Shown here: one piece after another, positions 23,704 through 31,196 of the stretch
How the letters are laid out: every line of letters starts with the position of its first letter
Numbering within the stretch: position 1 is the stretch's first letter
Assembly (NCBI GenBank): GCA_041390685.1
Contig: JAWKPL010000001.1
Coordinates: 62,001-126,000 of the forward strand
Direction: 5' to 3'
DNA: 64,000 nt
Source: JAIBBD01 sp041390685
GTDB taxonomy: Bacteria > Chloroflexota > Dehalococcoidia > UBA2979
The notes under the pieces: model-generated
The model's database searches: none
The model's input: only the letters and a program-made list of their open reading frames with translations
What the model was told of the DNA's origin: nothing
Made by a program: the position numbers and the translations under genes

Positions 23704-26064
23704 ATGGCACTCTCCGCGATCGTCGGCTACCCCCGCATCGGCACCCGCCGCGAACTCAAGCGCGCCACCGAGGCCTACTGGGACGGCAAACAGACCCGCG
23801 ACGAACTCCAGCACACCGCCGCCGCCCTCCGCCTCGAAGCCTGGACCCGCATGCGTGACGCCGGCATCGACCTCATCCCCTCCAACACCTTCAGCCTCTA
23901 CGACCAGGTCCTCGACACCTCCGCCATGGTCGGCGCCATCCCCGCCCGCTACGACTGGCACGGCGGCCCCCTCGACCTCGACACCTACTTCGCCATGGCC
24001 CGAGGCGCCGGCGACGACGACCCCCACGACGCCACCGACACCGGCCTCACCGCACTCGAGATGACCAAGTGGTTCGACACCAACTACCACTACCTCGTTC
24101 CCGAGTTCACCCCTGGCATGACCTTCCAGCTCGCCTCCACCAAGGCCCTCGACGAATACCTCGAGGCCCGCGCCGCCGGCATCGAGACCGTCCCCGTCCT
24201 CCTCGGCCCCCTCTCCTACCTCCTCCTCGGCAAGATGCAGATCGCCTCGGCCTACTCCCCCACCGGCGTCGCCCCCAACCCCGATGAGGACGCCGACGCC
24301 GTCCCCGGCGACGACCGCCTCGCCCTCCTCCCCAACCTCCTCGAGGTCTACAAGCAGGTCCTCGCCGCCCTCCGCGACGCCGGCGCGCAGTGGGTCCAGT
24401 TCGACGAACCCACCCTCGTCCAGGACCGCACCGCCGAAGACCTCGCCGCCCTCCGCACCGCCTACGAGGCCCTCGCCGCCGAGTCAGGTGACACGAAGCT
24501 CCTGATCCAGACCTACTTCGGCGACGTCGACCAGGCCTACCACACCCTCGCCGCCCTCCCCGTTGCCGCCATCGGCCTCGACTTCCGCCGCGGCCGGCGC
24601 AACGCCGACCTCGTCCGCCAGCACGGCCTCCCCGGCGGCAAGTACCTCATGGCAGGCGTCGTCGACGGCCGCAACGTCTGGATCAACGACCTCGACGCCT
24701 CCCTCACCCTCCTCAAGGAGCTCCGCGCCCGCGTCGGCGAGGACCGCGTCGTCGTCTCCTCCTCCTGCAGCCTCATGCATGTCCCCCTCGCCCTTGAGCG
24801 CGAGACCGCCCTCGACCCCGAGATCAAGAGCTGGCTCGCCTTCGCCCACCAGAAGGTCGACGAAGTCGCCGCCCTCGCCACCGCCCTCGACGACCCCGAG
24901 GCCGTCGCCGACCAGCTGGCCGCCAACCGCGCCGCCCTCGAGTCGCGCCGCACCTCCCCCCGCGTCCACGACGCCGCCACCGAGCAGCGCCTCGCCTCCG
25001 TCACCGAGGCCGACTACCGCCGCCCCGGCTCCGTCGAGGAGCGCCGCCGTGCCCAGCGCGCCCGCCTTGGCCTCCCCGCCTTCCCGACGACGACGATCGG
25101 CTCCTTCCCCCAGACCAACGAGCTCCGACGCGCCCGCCGCCGCCTCACCGACGGCGAACTCGACGAAGCCGGCTACGAGGCCGTCATGGAGGACGAGATC
25201 CGCAAAGTCGTGAAGCTCCAGGAAGACCTCGACCTGGACGTCCTCGTCCACGGCGAACCCGAGCGCAACGACATGGTCGAGTACTTCGGCGAACAGCTCG
25301 CCGGCTTCACCTTCACCCGCTTCGGCTGGGTCCAGTCCTACGGATCGAGGAACGTCAAGCCGCCCATCATCTACGGCGACGTCTCCCGCCCCGCCCCCAT
25401 GACCGTCCGCTGGAGCACGTTCGCCCAGTCCCTCACCTCGCGGCCGATGAAGGGCATGCTCACCGGCCCCGTGACCATCCTCAACTGGTCCTTCGTCCGC
25501 GACGACCAGCCCCGAGGTGAGACCTGCCGCCAGATCGCCCTCGCCATCCGCGACGAGGTCACCGACCTCGAGGCCGCCGGCATCGGCGTCATCCAGATCG
25601 ACGAGCCCGCCCTCCGCGAAGGCCTCCCGCTCCGTCGCTCCGACTGGACCAGCTACCTTGCCTGGGCCGTCCCCTGCTTCCGCCTCGCCACCGCCTCCGT
25701 CCGCGACGAGACCCAGATCCACACCCACATGTGCTACGCCGAGTTCAACGAGATCATCGAGGCCATCTCCGACCTTGACGCCGACGTCATCTCCATCGAG
25801 AACTCACGCTCCGACGCCGAACTCCTCGAGGTCTTTCGCGACTTCCGTTATGACAAGGAGATCGGCCCCGGCGTCTACGACATCCACTCTCCTCGCGTCC
25901 CCCCCACCGAGGAGATGGCGCAGCGCCTCCGCCAGGCCACGGCCGTCCTCCCCCGCGACCTCGTCTGGGTGAACCCCGACTGCGGCCTCAAGACCCGTCG
26001 CGAGGAGGAAGTGGTGCCCGCCCTCCAGCACCTCGTCGCCGCCGCGAAGGCCATGCGCGCCTGA
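23704..26064 (+). CDS. metE: Cobalamin-independent methionine synthase
   Basis: 786 residues, the normal MetE length. The start at 23704 gives MALSAIVGYPRIGTRRELKRATEAYW, the standard N-terminus; the frame is open further upstream but unlike the family. It transfers the methyl group of 5-methyltetrahydropteroyl-triglutamate to homocysteine. Zinc ligands are His675 and Cys677 (HTHMCYAEF) and Cys760 (NPDCGLKTR). The duplicated TIM-barrel arrangement is complete, with the C-terminal barrel starting near FPTTTIGSFPQTNELR. It is flanked upstream by the divergent AAA/S8 island. Very strong third-position C codon bias. Confidence 0.97.
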   Translation: MALSAIVGYPRIGTRRELKRATEAYWDGKQTRDELQHTAAALRLEAWTRMRDAGIDLIPSNTFSLYDQVLDTSAMVGAIPARYDWHGGPLDLDTYFAMARGAGDDDPHDATDTGLTALEMTKWFDTNYHYLVPEFTPGMTFQLASTKALDEYLEARAAGIETVPVLLGPLSYLLLGKMQIASAYSPTGVAPNPDEDADAVPGDDRLALLPNLLEVYKQVLAALRDAGAQWVQFDEPTLVQDRTAEDLAALRTAYEALAAESGDTKLLIQTYFGDVDQAYHTLAALPVAAIGLDFRRGRRNADLVRQHGLPGGKYLMAGVVDGRNVWINDLDASLTLLKELRARVGEDRVVVSSSCSLMHVPLALERETALDPEIKSWLAFAHQKVDEVAALATALDDPEAVADQLAANRAALESRRTSPRVHDAATEQRLASVTEADYRRPGSVEERRRAQRARLGLPAFPTTTIGSFPQTNELRRARRRLTDGELDEAGYEAVMEDEIRKVVKLQEDLDLDVLVHGEPERNDMVEYFGEQLAGFTFTRFGWVQSYGSRNVKPPIIYGDVSRPAPMTVRWSTFAQSLTSRPMKGMLTGPVTILNWSFVRDDQPRGETCRQIALAIRDEVTDLEAAGIGVIQIDEPALREGLPLRRSDWTSYLAWAVPCFRLATASVRDETQIHTHMCYAEFNEIIEAISDLDADVISIENSRSDAELLEVFRDFRYDKEIGPGVYDIHSPRVPPTEEMAQRLRQATAVLPRDLVWVNPDCGLKTRREEEVVPALQHLVAAAKAMRA

Positions 26065-26067
26065 TCT

Positions 26068-26085
26068 CGCGCGTGCTGACGCGCG
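26068..26085 (+). terminator. Short GC hairpin after metE
   Basis: CGCGCGT-GCTG-ACGCGCG forms a 7-bp stem with a 4-nt loop just after the metE stop. No T-run follows, so termination efficiency is doubtful. Confidence 0.35.
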
Positions 26086-26132
26086 CTCGCCGGTTCTGCT
26101 AGGCTGCCCTCGGCGAGAGTGGGAGGCCGTCG

Positions 26133-26606
26133 ATGTTCATGCAGCGGATGGCGCTGGTCGCGCTGGTCGGCATCGCCATGGCCCTCGTGGCCTGCGGCGG
26201 TGACTCCGAGGACTCGGACACCGACCCCGTAGGCGCGGCCGGCGCAAGCCAGGGCGAGTCCGGCGCCACGTCGCCGGCTGGCCCCTCCACCGGCCAGGCT
26301 GCCCCCTCCTCCGCCGGACGAGGCTCCGGCACCGTCTCCCTCAACGGCACGGAATACGACTTCGTCGTCCGCTCGTGCGCCGTCGTCAACGGCAAGCCCA
26401 ACCTCGGCGGCGACGGCGCCATCAACGTCGCCCTCGGTGCCGGCTTCCTCGTCCAGCTCCCCGGCGGTGCCTCCTACACCGTCCGCCAACCTGTCACCGC
26501 CGTGCAGGGCAAGACCGTCACCGCCTCGGGCACCGGCAGCAACCTCGCCGCCGCCAACGACCTCGTGCCCGTAACCCTCGAGGCCACCTGCTCCGACCTC
26601 AACTGA
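26133..26606 (+). CDS. Small lipoprotein, paralogue of 26839-27351
   Basis: 157 residues with GGGAGG before the ATG. The lipobox ALVACG predicts lipid attachment at Cys24, then an acidic/Ser-Gly linker (~26-70). The C-terminal ~88 residues form a beta domain: GTVSLNGTEYDFVVRSCAVVNGKPNLGGDGAINVAL ... NDLVPVTLEATCSDLN, with two Cys likely disulphide-bonded. The same framework with both Cys recurs in the second lipoprotein downstream. The domain is not one I can name. Exported and membrane-attached. Confidence 0.75.
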   Translation: MFMQRMALVALVGIAMALVACGGDSEDSDTDPVGAAGASQGESGATSPAGPSTGQAAPSSAGRGSGTVSLNGTEYDFVVRSCAVVNGKPNLGGDGAINVALGAGFLVQLPGGASYTVRQPVTAVQGKTVTASGTGSNLAAANDLVPVTLEATCSDLN

Positions 26607-26654
26607 CCACCGCGCCCCGCCCGAACCCTGCCGGCAACATCCGACCGAAGCCCA

Positions 26655-26775
26655 ACACCCGGCGGCAACCCTCCGTCCGGCGCGCGGGCACAGCCCGCCG
26701 CGTTCGAGGGGGCGAAGCCCCCGTTGGGGTGGGCCGCGCAGCCGCCGACCATGCCGCGCCGCGCACCAGCGCCCC
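26655..26775 (+). repeat. Structured intergenic repeat, copy R5
   Basis: Has GGGCACAGCCCGCCGCGTTCGA followed by the perfect hairpin GGGGGCGAAGCCCCC and GTTGGGGTGGGC. The first block matches R1, the GGCGAAGCC hairpin matches R2 and R3. It separates the two paralogous lipoprotein genes. Confidence 0.6.
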
Positions 26776-26791
26776 AGCACCGGCCCTCCCG

Positions 26792-26797
26792 CATAAT
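26792..26797 (+). promoter_or_regulatory. Putative -10 element (CATAAT) for the second lipoprotein
   Basis: CATAAT lies 41 bases before the TTG start at 26839, right after the R5 repeat. No clear -35 is seen. Confidence 0.3.
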
Positions 26798-26838
26798 CGT
26801 CCCCGCGACCCCCGCACCCCGCCCGAAAGGCACCCCGC

Positions 26839-27351
26839 TTGGACAGCCAGCCTCCCCGGCGCCGCCTCATCACCCTCGCACTCCTCGGCGCGACCCTCAT
26901 GGCCTGCGCCGGCAACTCCGGCGCCTCAACGGGCGCCCCGACGCCGTTCTTCACCCCACGAGGCGCAACGACGGCGACTCCGACGCCGTCCGAAGCAACG
27001 GCGGCTGCACCCACTTCCTCCGACGCCCCCGCTCCGTCGACCGCCCGCGGCTCCACCACCCGTGACGGCGGCACGCTCGTCCTTGCGGGAAACAGCTACG
27101 CGTTCACCGTCCGCACCTGCGACACGATCAACGGCGAGTACCACCTCGTCGGCGACGGCGACGCGAGCGTGGCGCTGGCGTCCGTGCTCATCGTGCAGAC
27201 GGACGGGCGCGGCTCCTTCATCGTCGACGAACCAGACGCCTCCTCTGCCGGTACGACCCTGACCGTCTCCGGCCCCGCCCGCAATCTCGTCCTCCCCGGC
27301 GACCGCGTCCCGCTCACCCTCACAGCCACCTGCCCCGGTCTGGCAAACTGA
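26839..27351 (+). CDS. Small lipoprotein, paralogue of 26133-26606
   Basis: 170 residues from a TTG with GAAAGG upstream. The lipobox LGATLMACAG lipidates Cys23, followed by a Thr/Ala/Pro-rich linker. The C-terminal domain GGTLVLAGNSYAFTVRTCDTINGEYHLVGDGDASVAL ... NLVLPGDRVPLTLTATCPGLAN aligns with the preceding lipoprotein along its whole length (G-T-L/V-x-L-N/A-G-x-x-Y-x-F-x-V-R-x-C and V-P-x-T-L-x-A-T-C), including both Cys. This indicates tandem duplication and divergence. Function unknown. Confidence 0.75.
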   Translation: MDSQPPRRRLITLALLGATLMACAGNSGASTGAPTPFFTPRGATTATPTPSEATAAAPTSSDAPAPSTARGSTTRDGGTLVLAGNSYAFTVRTCDTINGEYHLVGDGDASVALASVLIVQTDGRGSFIVDEPDASSAGTTLTVSGPARNLVLPGDRVPLTLTATCPGLAN

Positions 27352-27385
27352 ACCCACCCCCACCGAACGACCGAGGACACGCCCC

Positions 27386-28177
27386 ATGGCCGACCACCAG
27401 CCCCCGCCCTACGTCCGCATCGGCCCGAGGAAGTACGACCGCCTCCTCCTCGACCTCCAGGTCGAGCTCGTCAAGCTCCAGCGCGATTTCATCCGTGACG
27501 GGGAACGCACCCTCGTCATCCTCGAGGGCCGTGACGCCGCGGGTAAAGACGGCACGATTAAGCGCATCACCCAGCACCTCAGCCCTCGCGAGACCCGCGT
27601 CGTCGCCCTCGGCAAACCCTCCGACCGTGACCAGACCACGTGGTACTTCCAGCGCTACGTCCCCCACCTCCCCGCGGCGGGCGAGCTCGTCCTGTTCAAC
27701 CGTTCCTGGTACAACCGCGCTGGCGTCGAACGCGTCATGGGCTTCTGCACGGACGACCAGTACGAGGAATTCATGACCTCCGTCCTCGACTTCGAGCACA
27801 TGGTCATCCGCTCCGGCATCCGCCTGTTCAAGTACTACCTCGACATCTCGAAGGGCGAGCAACAGGAGCGGCTCGAGGACCGGCGCAAGAGCCCTTTAAC
27901 CCAGTGGAAGATCAGCTCCCTCGACGAGAAGGCCCTGGACCTCTGGGACGCCTACTCCGAGGCACGCAACGAGATGCTCATGCGCACCCGTGACCCCATC
28001 GCCCCATGGATCGTCGTCCGCGCGGACCACAAGAAGACCGCCCGTGTTCAGCTCATTCAGGACCTCCTCTCCCGCCTCGACTACGAGGACAAAGACGGCT
28101 CGCTACTCCGGCCGGACCCCGCCATCGTCTTCGAGTTCGACCCCCTGCACCTCGAAAATGGCATGATCCAGCCCTGA
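27386..28177 (+). CDS. ppk2: Polyphosphate kinase 2 (PPK2 family)
   Basis: 263 residues, the length of single-domain PPK2. Walker A-like LEGRDAAGKDGTIKRI, the ALGKPSDRDQTTWYFQRYV segment, the Walker B-like LVLFNRSWYNRAGVERVMGFC and the lid FKYYLDISKGEQQERLEDRRKSPLTQWKIS are all present. PPK2 enzymes phosphorylate nucleoside mono- or diphosphates using polyphosphate, or run in reverse. Start at the ATG 35 bp after the lipoprotein gene. It is the last gene before the parS site. Confidence 0.94.
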   Translation: MADHQPPPYVRIGPRKYDRLLLDLQVELVKLQRDFIRDGERTLVILEGRDAAGKDGTIKRITQHLSPRETRVVALGKPSDRDQTTWYFQRYVPHLPAAGELVLFNRSWYNRAGVERVMGFCTDDQYEEFMTSVLDFEHMVIRSGIRLFKYYLDISKGEQQERLEDRRKSPLTQWKISSLDEKALDLWDAYSEARNEMLMRTRDPIAPWIVVRADHKKTARVQLIQDLLSRLDYEDKDGSLLRPDPAIVFEFDPLHLENGMIQP

Positions 28178-28295
28178 GGCGACGTAGAGCGGCCCCACCC
28201 TCCCTCGCACCAGGCCATAAACGCAGAACCGAATACGCGCGTTACTGTTTTACGTTTTGCGTATCTCCCGCATCGTTCGCTCGCAAGCAGAACAA

Positions 28296-28313
28296 ATGTT
28301 TCACGTGAAACAT
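28296..28313. other. parS centromere-like site (ParB binding)
   Basis: Positions 28297-28312 read TGTTTCACGTGAAACA, an exact match to the widely conserved bacterial chromosomal parS palindrome; flanking A and T extend it to 18 bp. It is intergenic between ppk2 and the DtxR-type regulator. A small inverted repeat GTGAC-GCCC-GTCAC (28317-28330) follows. parS sites cluster near oriC and nucleate ParB spreading and SMC loading. No parA, parB or dnaA gene is in the window. The rest of 28178-28389 shows no gene. Confidence 0.9.
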
Positions 28314-28389
28314 GTCGTGACGCCCGTCACATCCGAGACTCCCGATGCGATTGGGGTAGTTCTGAGGCCCCGGCGAGAGCCTGAGCCGC

Positions 28390-29052
28390 CTAATCCGGCA
28401 CCCAGATGCGGCGCGCTGCCTGCAGGCCCAGCACCAGGTCACGCCCCTCGAGGCGCACCGTGACCGTCCCCCGGTACGGCGCCGTCTCCACCACCTCGAT
28501 CACGGCGCCCGGCCGGATCCCCTCAAGGTCGAAGAACCGCAGCAGTTCTTCATCTTCCTCATACACCCGCTCAACCACCGTGGTCGCCCCGGCCGGTAAG
28601 TCCGAGAGCCGCAGCCGTGACAGCGGATGACGGTGCGGCGAGCCCGGGATCGGGTAACCGAACGGCGACAGCGTCGGGTCACCGAGCTTCTCCACGATCA
28701 GTGGCTCGGTCACGTCCGAGATCGAGTGCTCCATGAGGTGCGCCTCTTCGTACGCGCGCCACCATTCGAGGCCGAGCGTCTCCACCAGCAGGCACTCGGC
28801 CAGTCGGTGCCGCCGCACCATCTGCTCCGCACGCTGGAACCCGGTCTTCGTCAGCGCGATCCGCTTCCGCTCGTCGACGCTCACAAGCCGGTCCCGACGC
28901 AGCCGTGACAGCATCCCCGCGATCGAGGCCGGCCGGATCCCAAGCCGGTCTGCGACCCGCGCCGCGATCACCTCTTCGTGCTCATCGTGTGACAGCCGGT
29001 AAATCGTCGTCAGGGCGTCGTCGGACGCGACGTTCGTGACCTGCTTTGGCAC
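28390..29052 (-). CDS. DtxR/MntR-family metal-dependent transcriptional regulator
   Basis: 220 residues from a GTG at 29052, selected because GGAGGAGA lies just upstream; longer starts lack support. The N-terminal winged helix (DDALTTIYRLSHDEHEEVIAARVADRLGIRPASIAGMLSRLRRDRLVS) is followed by the metal-binding/dimerisation domain (LTKTGFQRAEQMVRRHRLAECLLVETLGL..AHLMEHSISD) with the conserved E-x-H-x-x-E/H-type ligands. A C-terminal SH3-like FeoA domain (GIRPGAVIEVVETAPYRGTVTVRLEG) completes it, as in DtxR. It controls Fe or Mn homeostasis; which metal cannot be read here. Targets are not in the window. Confidence 0.9.
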   Translation of the reverse strand: MPKQVTNVASDDALTTIYRLSHDEHEEVIAARVADRLGIRPASIAGMLSRLRRDRLVSVDERKRIALTKTGFQRAEQMVRRHRLAECLLVETLGLEWWRAYEEAHLMEHSISDVTEPLIVEKLGDPTLSPFGYPIPGSPHRHPLSRLRLSDLPAGATTVVERVYEEDEELLRFFDLEGIRPGAVIEVVETAPYRGTVTVRLEGRDLVLGLQAARRIWVPD

Positions 29053-29241
29053 CTGTCTCCTCCGGGCCAGATCGTCCATCTGGCTGCCGCTTACGGCAAC
29101 CGCTACGGGAGCGCATAGCCGCCCCCCAACGTATGATGCGCGCGGCGCTTCGCTTCGCCACGGGTCGCAGAGGGCACAGACGTCAGCACGGAAGAACTGA
29201 GCGAACCCCAGGCAAGGCACGAAGCCGTCCTCGCCCCGCTC

Positions 29242-29772
29242 GTGCGGGTCGTCGAGGAGGCGGCTGGGGACGGCGTGTGGGCGCTGGTCGGCGCCGCTTC
29301 ATGCCGCCTGCAGGGCGCCGACGCGTACTCGCCCAACCTCGAGTTCATCACCACCGACGCCGCCCTCACCACCCTCGCGGAGATGCTCGACATGCCATCG
29401 ACCTGGGGCCGTGGCGCGCATCTCGCCGCGCGCCGCCTCCATTTCATGCGCGGTCACGTCCCCGTCTTCGTCTTCGCCAATCCCGTCTTCCACGGCCGCT
29501 ACGAGTCCCTCTCCCCGATGGACATCCCCTCGCTCTGGGACGCTCGCGCGCGCATCGAGGTGGACCGCGCCACCGTGCTCGCCACTCCGCTCGAGTGGGA
29601 GCTGCTCCTCGCCGTCGTCCTCGACTCCCCGGCCCGCATCTCGGCGCTCCGCCACCGTCTGCTCGAACGCGGGTTCGACGGCCGCCTGCTCACGCGCCTC
29701 CTGCGCGAGGGCCGGGTGGACGCCGCGACTGAGGAGGCAGTCTGGGCCGTCCTGGAGCGTCGGGACGACTAG
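29242..29772 (+). CDS. Hypothetical nucleotidyltransferase-fold-like protein (start uncertain)
   Basis: 176 residues from the GTG at 29242; the frame is open back to about 29150 without a good start codon. WALVGAASCRLQGADAYSPNLEFITTD resembles the G-(G/S)-x-A-x-x-LQG...DID pattern of MNT/AbiEii-type nucleotidyltransferases, but the catalytic Asp pair is replaced by Asn-Leu-Glu, so activity is doubtful. The middle has VFVFANPVFHGRYESLSPMDIPSLWDARARIEVDRATVLATPLEWELLLAVVLDS. This reads as a folded domain of the kind used for gene-neighbour substrates. Not assigned further. Confidence 0.55.
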   Translation: MRVVEEAAGDGVWALVGAASCRLQGADAYSPNLEFITTDAALTTLAEMLDMPSTWGRGAHLAARRLHFMRGHVPVFVFANPVFHGRYESLSPMDIPSLWDARARIEVDRATVLATPLEWELLLAVVLDSPARISALRHRLLERGFDGRLLTRLLREGRVDAATEEAVWAVLERRDD

Positions 29773-30006
29773 CCGGCGGGCCGCGTGCGACAAGCGCGAT
29801 CGCGATATCGTTGCGGTCTGTAAGGGTAGCTACCGGCTCCCACCAGTCGCCCGTCCGTTGATCCACTCGCTCACCGGCTCGACGCCCCTGGGAACATGTC
29901 GAAACGCCTCGGGAACACGCCCATCACCGAGGAGCAGGCGACGAGGACCGCGGCAACGCCGCTCCCGCATTGACCTAACCCACCGGCCCTCCAACGGGGA
30001 CTGCGG

Positions 30007-31137
30007 TCACCGCGACCGCCTGAGCAGCGGCCCCGCCTCCTTCGCCAGGCGGTCATAGCGACGCTTGAGAGCGGGCAGCGCACGAGGGTATGCGGGCACT
30101 GTCTCGAACATCCGGACGAACAGCCGCACCAGTCCCTCGAGGTCGGCCAGATCGACCGTCTCCGGGGCCACGCGCTCGCGCGGTCCGGCGTTGTGGTAGT
30201 TCCCCAGCGCAATGCATGCGGCGCCCGTCTCGTACCCGTACAGGTCGTACGCCGTTGCCTCGGTCACGCCGCCGTCCATCAGCTTGCGCTGATAGCGAAA
30301 TCCATCCCCCTCCGCCGCCAGTTCCTGGGCGGTCGAGGTCATCCACTGTGTCATGGCCGGCGAGAAGACGTGCAGTGCGTCGCCGACGCGGATGATCGGC
30401 CCGCCGCCCTGTTCCGCGCGCCCTCCGGCCATCGAGGACGTCTCGACCGCCACCACGAGCGCGTCGTCAGGCAGCAGCCGCGCCCGTGCCGCCGCCGAGG
30501 CCCCACGCAGGCCAACCTCCTCGGCCCGCGTGAACAATCCGATCAACGTGCCCGGCGTCCTCGCCCGAGCAACTCGCTCCAGCACGGCGAGGATCGCCGC
30601 GGCGCCCGCGAGGTCGTCACAGGCCCGCGCCCGCACCAGCGTCCCCCTCAACTCGAACGCTGGGACGTCCCACAATGCCAGGTCGCCCGCCTCGATCAGA
30701 GATCCCCGGTCAGCCTCCGCCACCGCACCGGCAATCCTCCCACCAGCCTCCCGGATGTCCGTCACGCGCGCCCGCCCCCGTGCTTCGAGGTCTCCCGCCG
30801 CGTACAGGCGGACCCGCTCGCCGCTGCCGAACTGCGACCCGAGTCCGCCGCGAAACTCCAGCTCGAGGGCGCGGCCTCGCACCTCGGTCACCACGAACCC
30901 CGGATGGTCCATGTGCGCCCCGAGGACGAGCGGACGCCGTGACCGTCCTCGCCGATACCGCACGTACGCGTTCCCGTAGATGTCCTCGCCGTACTCGAGG
31001 CCGGCCTGCTCCGCAAACGCCCGAATAAAGGCCCGCACCCCTTGCTCGGCATACGAGGCCGTCGGGATCGACACGATGTCGCGCAACAGCCCATCGAGTG
31101 GACGGGGTCCCGCCTCTGACGGAACGCGCTCAGACAT
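30007..31137 (-). CDS. M42-family aminopeptidase/M20-like metallopeptidase
   Basis: 376 residues from the ATG at 31137, preceded by GGGGAGG; the frame extends further upstream without support. Metal-ligand motifs of the M42/MH clan are present: LVLGAHMDHPGFVV (His and Asp), RARACDDLAGAAA (bridging Asp), TRAEEVGLRGA (catalytic Glu-Glu) and VAVETSS. These are co-catalytic dinuclear zinc/cobalt aminopeptidases working on small peptides, often as large tetrahedral assemblies. There is no signal peptide, so it is cytosolic. It is divergent from the RlmD gene. Confidence 0.87.
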   Translation of the reverse strand: MSERVPSEAGPRPLDGLLRDIVSIPTASYAEQGVRAFIRAFAEQAGLEYGEDIYGNAYVRYRRGRSRRPLVLGAHMDHPGFVVTEVRGRALELEFRGGLGSQFGSGERVRLYAAGDLEARGRARVTDIREAGGRIAGAVAEADRGSLIEAGDLALWDVPAFELRGTLVRARACDDLAGAAAILAVLERVARARTPGTLIGLFTRAEEVGLRGASAAARARLLPDDALVVAVETSSMAGGRAEQGGGPIIRVGDALHVFSPAMTQWMTSTAQELAAEGDGFRYQRKLMDGGVTEATAYDLYGYETGAACIALGNYHNAGPRERVAPETVDLADLEGLVRLFVRMFETVPAYPRALPALKRRYDRLAKEAGPLLRRSR

Positions 31138-31184
31138 CAGGTGCCTCCCCGGCATCGGTGCTGGCTCGCGGTGCGCCAGCCACG

Positions 31185-31190
31185 TACGCT
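31185..31190 (+). promoter_or_regulatory. Putative leaderless -10 element (TACGCT)
   Basis: TACGCT ends six bases before the ATG at 31197 and there is no ribosome-binding site. Confidence 0.4.
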
Positions 31191-31196
31191 GCAAAC

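Noticed and set aside
24484..25728. 414-codon reverse frame inside metE
   Set aside because: Complement shadow of the strongly C-biased metE gene; composition is Gly/Val/Glu-rich and domainless.
1..28000. Selection for a CGAGG-containing architecture motif (KOPS-like)
   Set aside because: CGAGG is frequent, but much of it comes from GAG codons next to C-ending codons. Arg-Gly also uses CGC-GGC. I could not count reliably, so no claim is made.
29242..29772. Active MNT-type nucleotidyltransferase/antitoxin
   Set aside because: Catalytic Asp residues are not present and there is no HEPN-type partner gene beside it.
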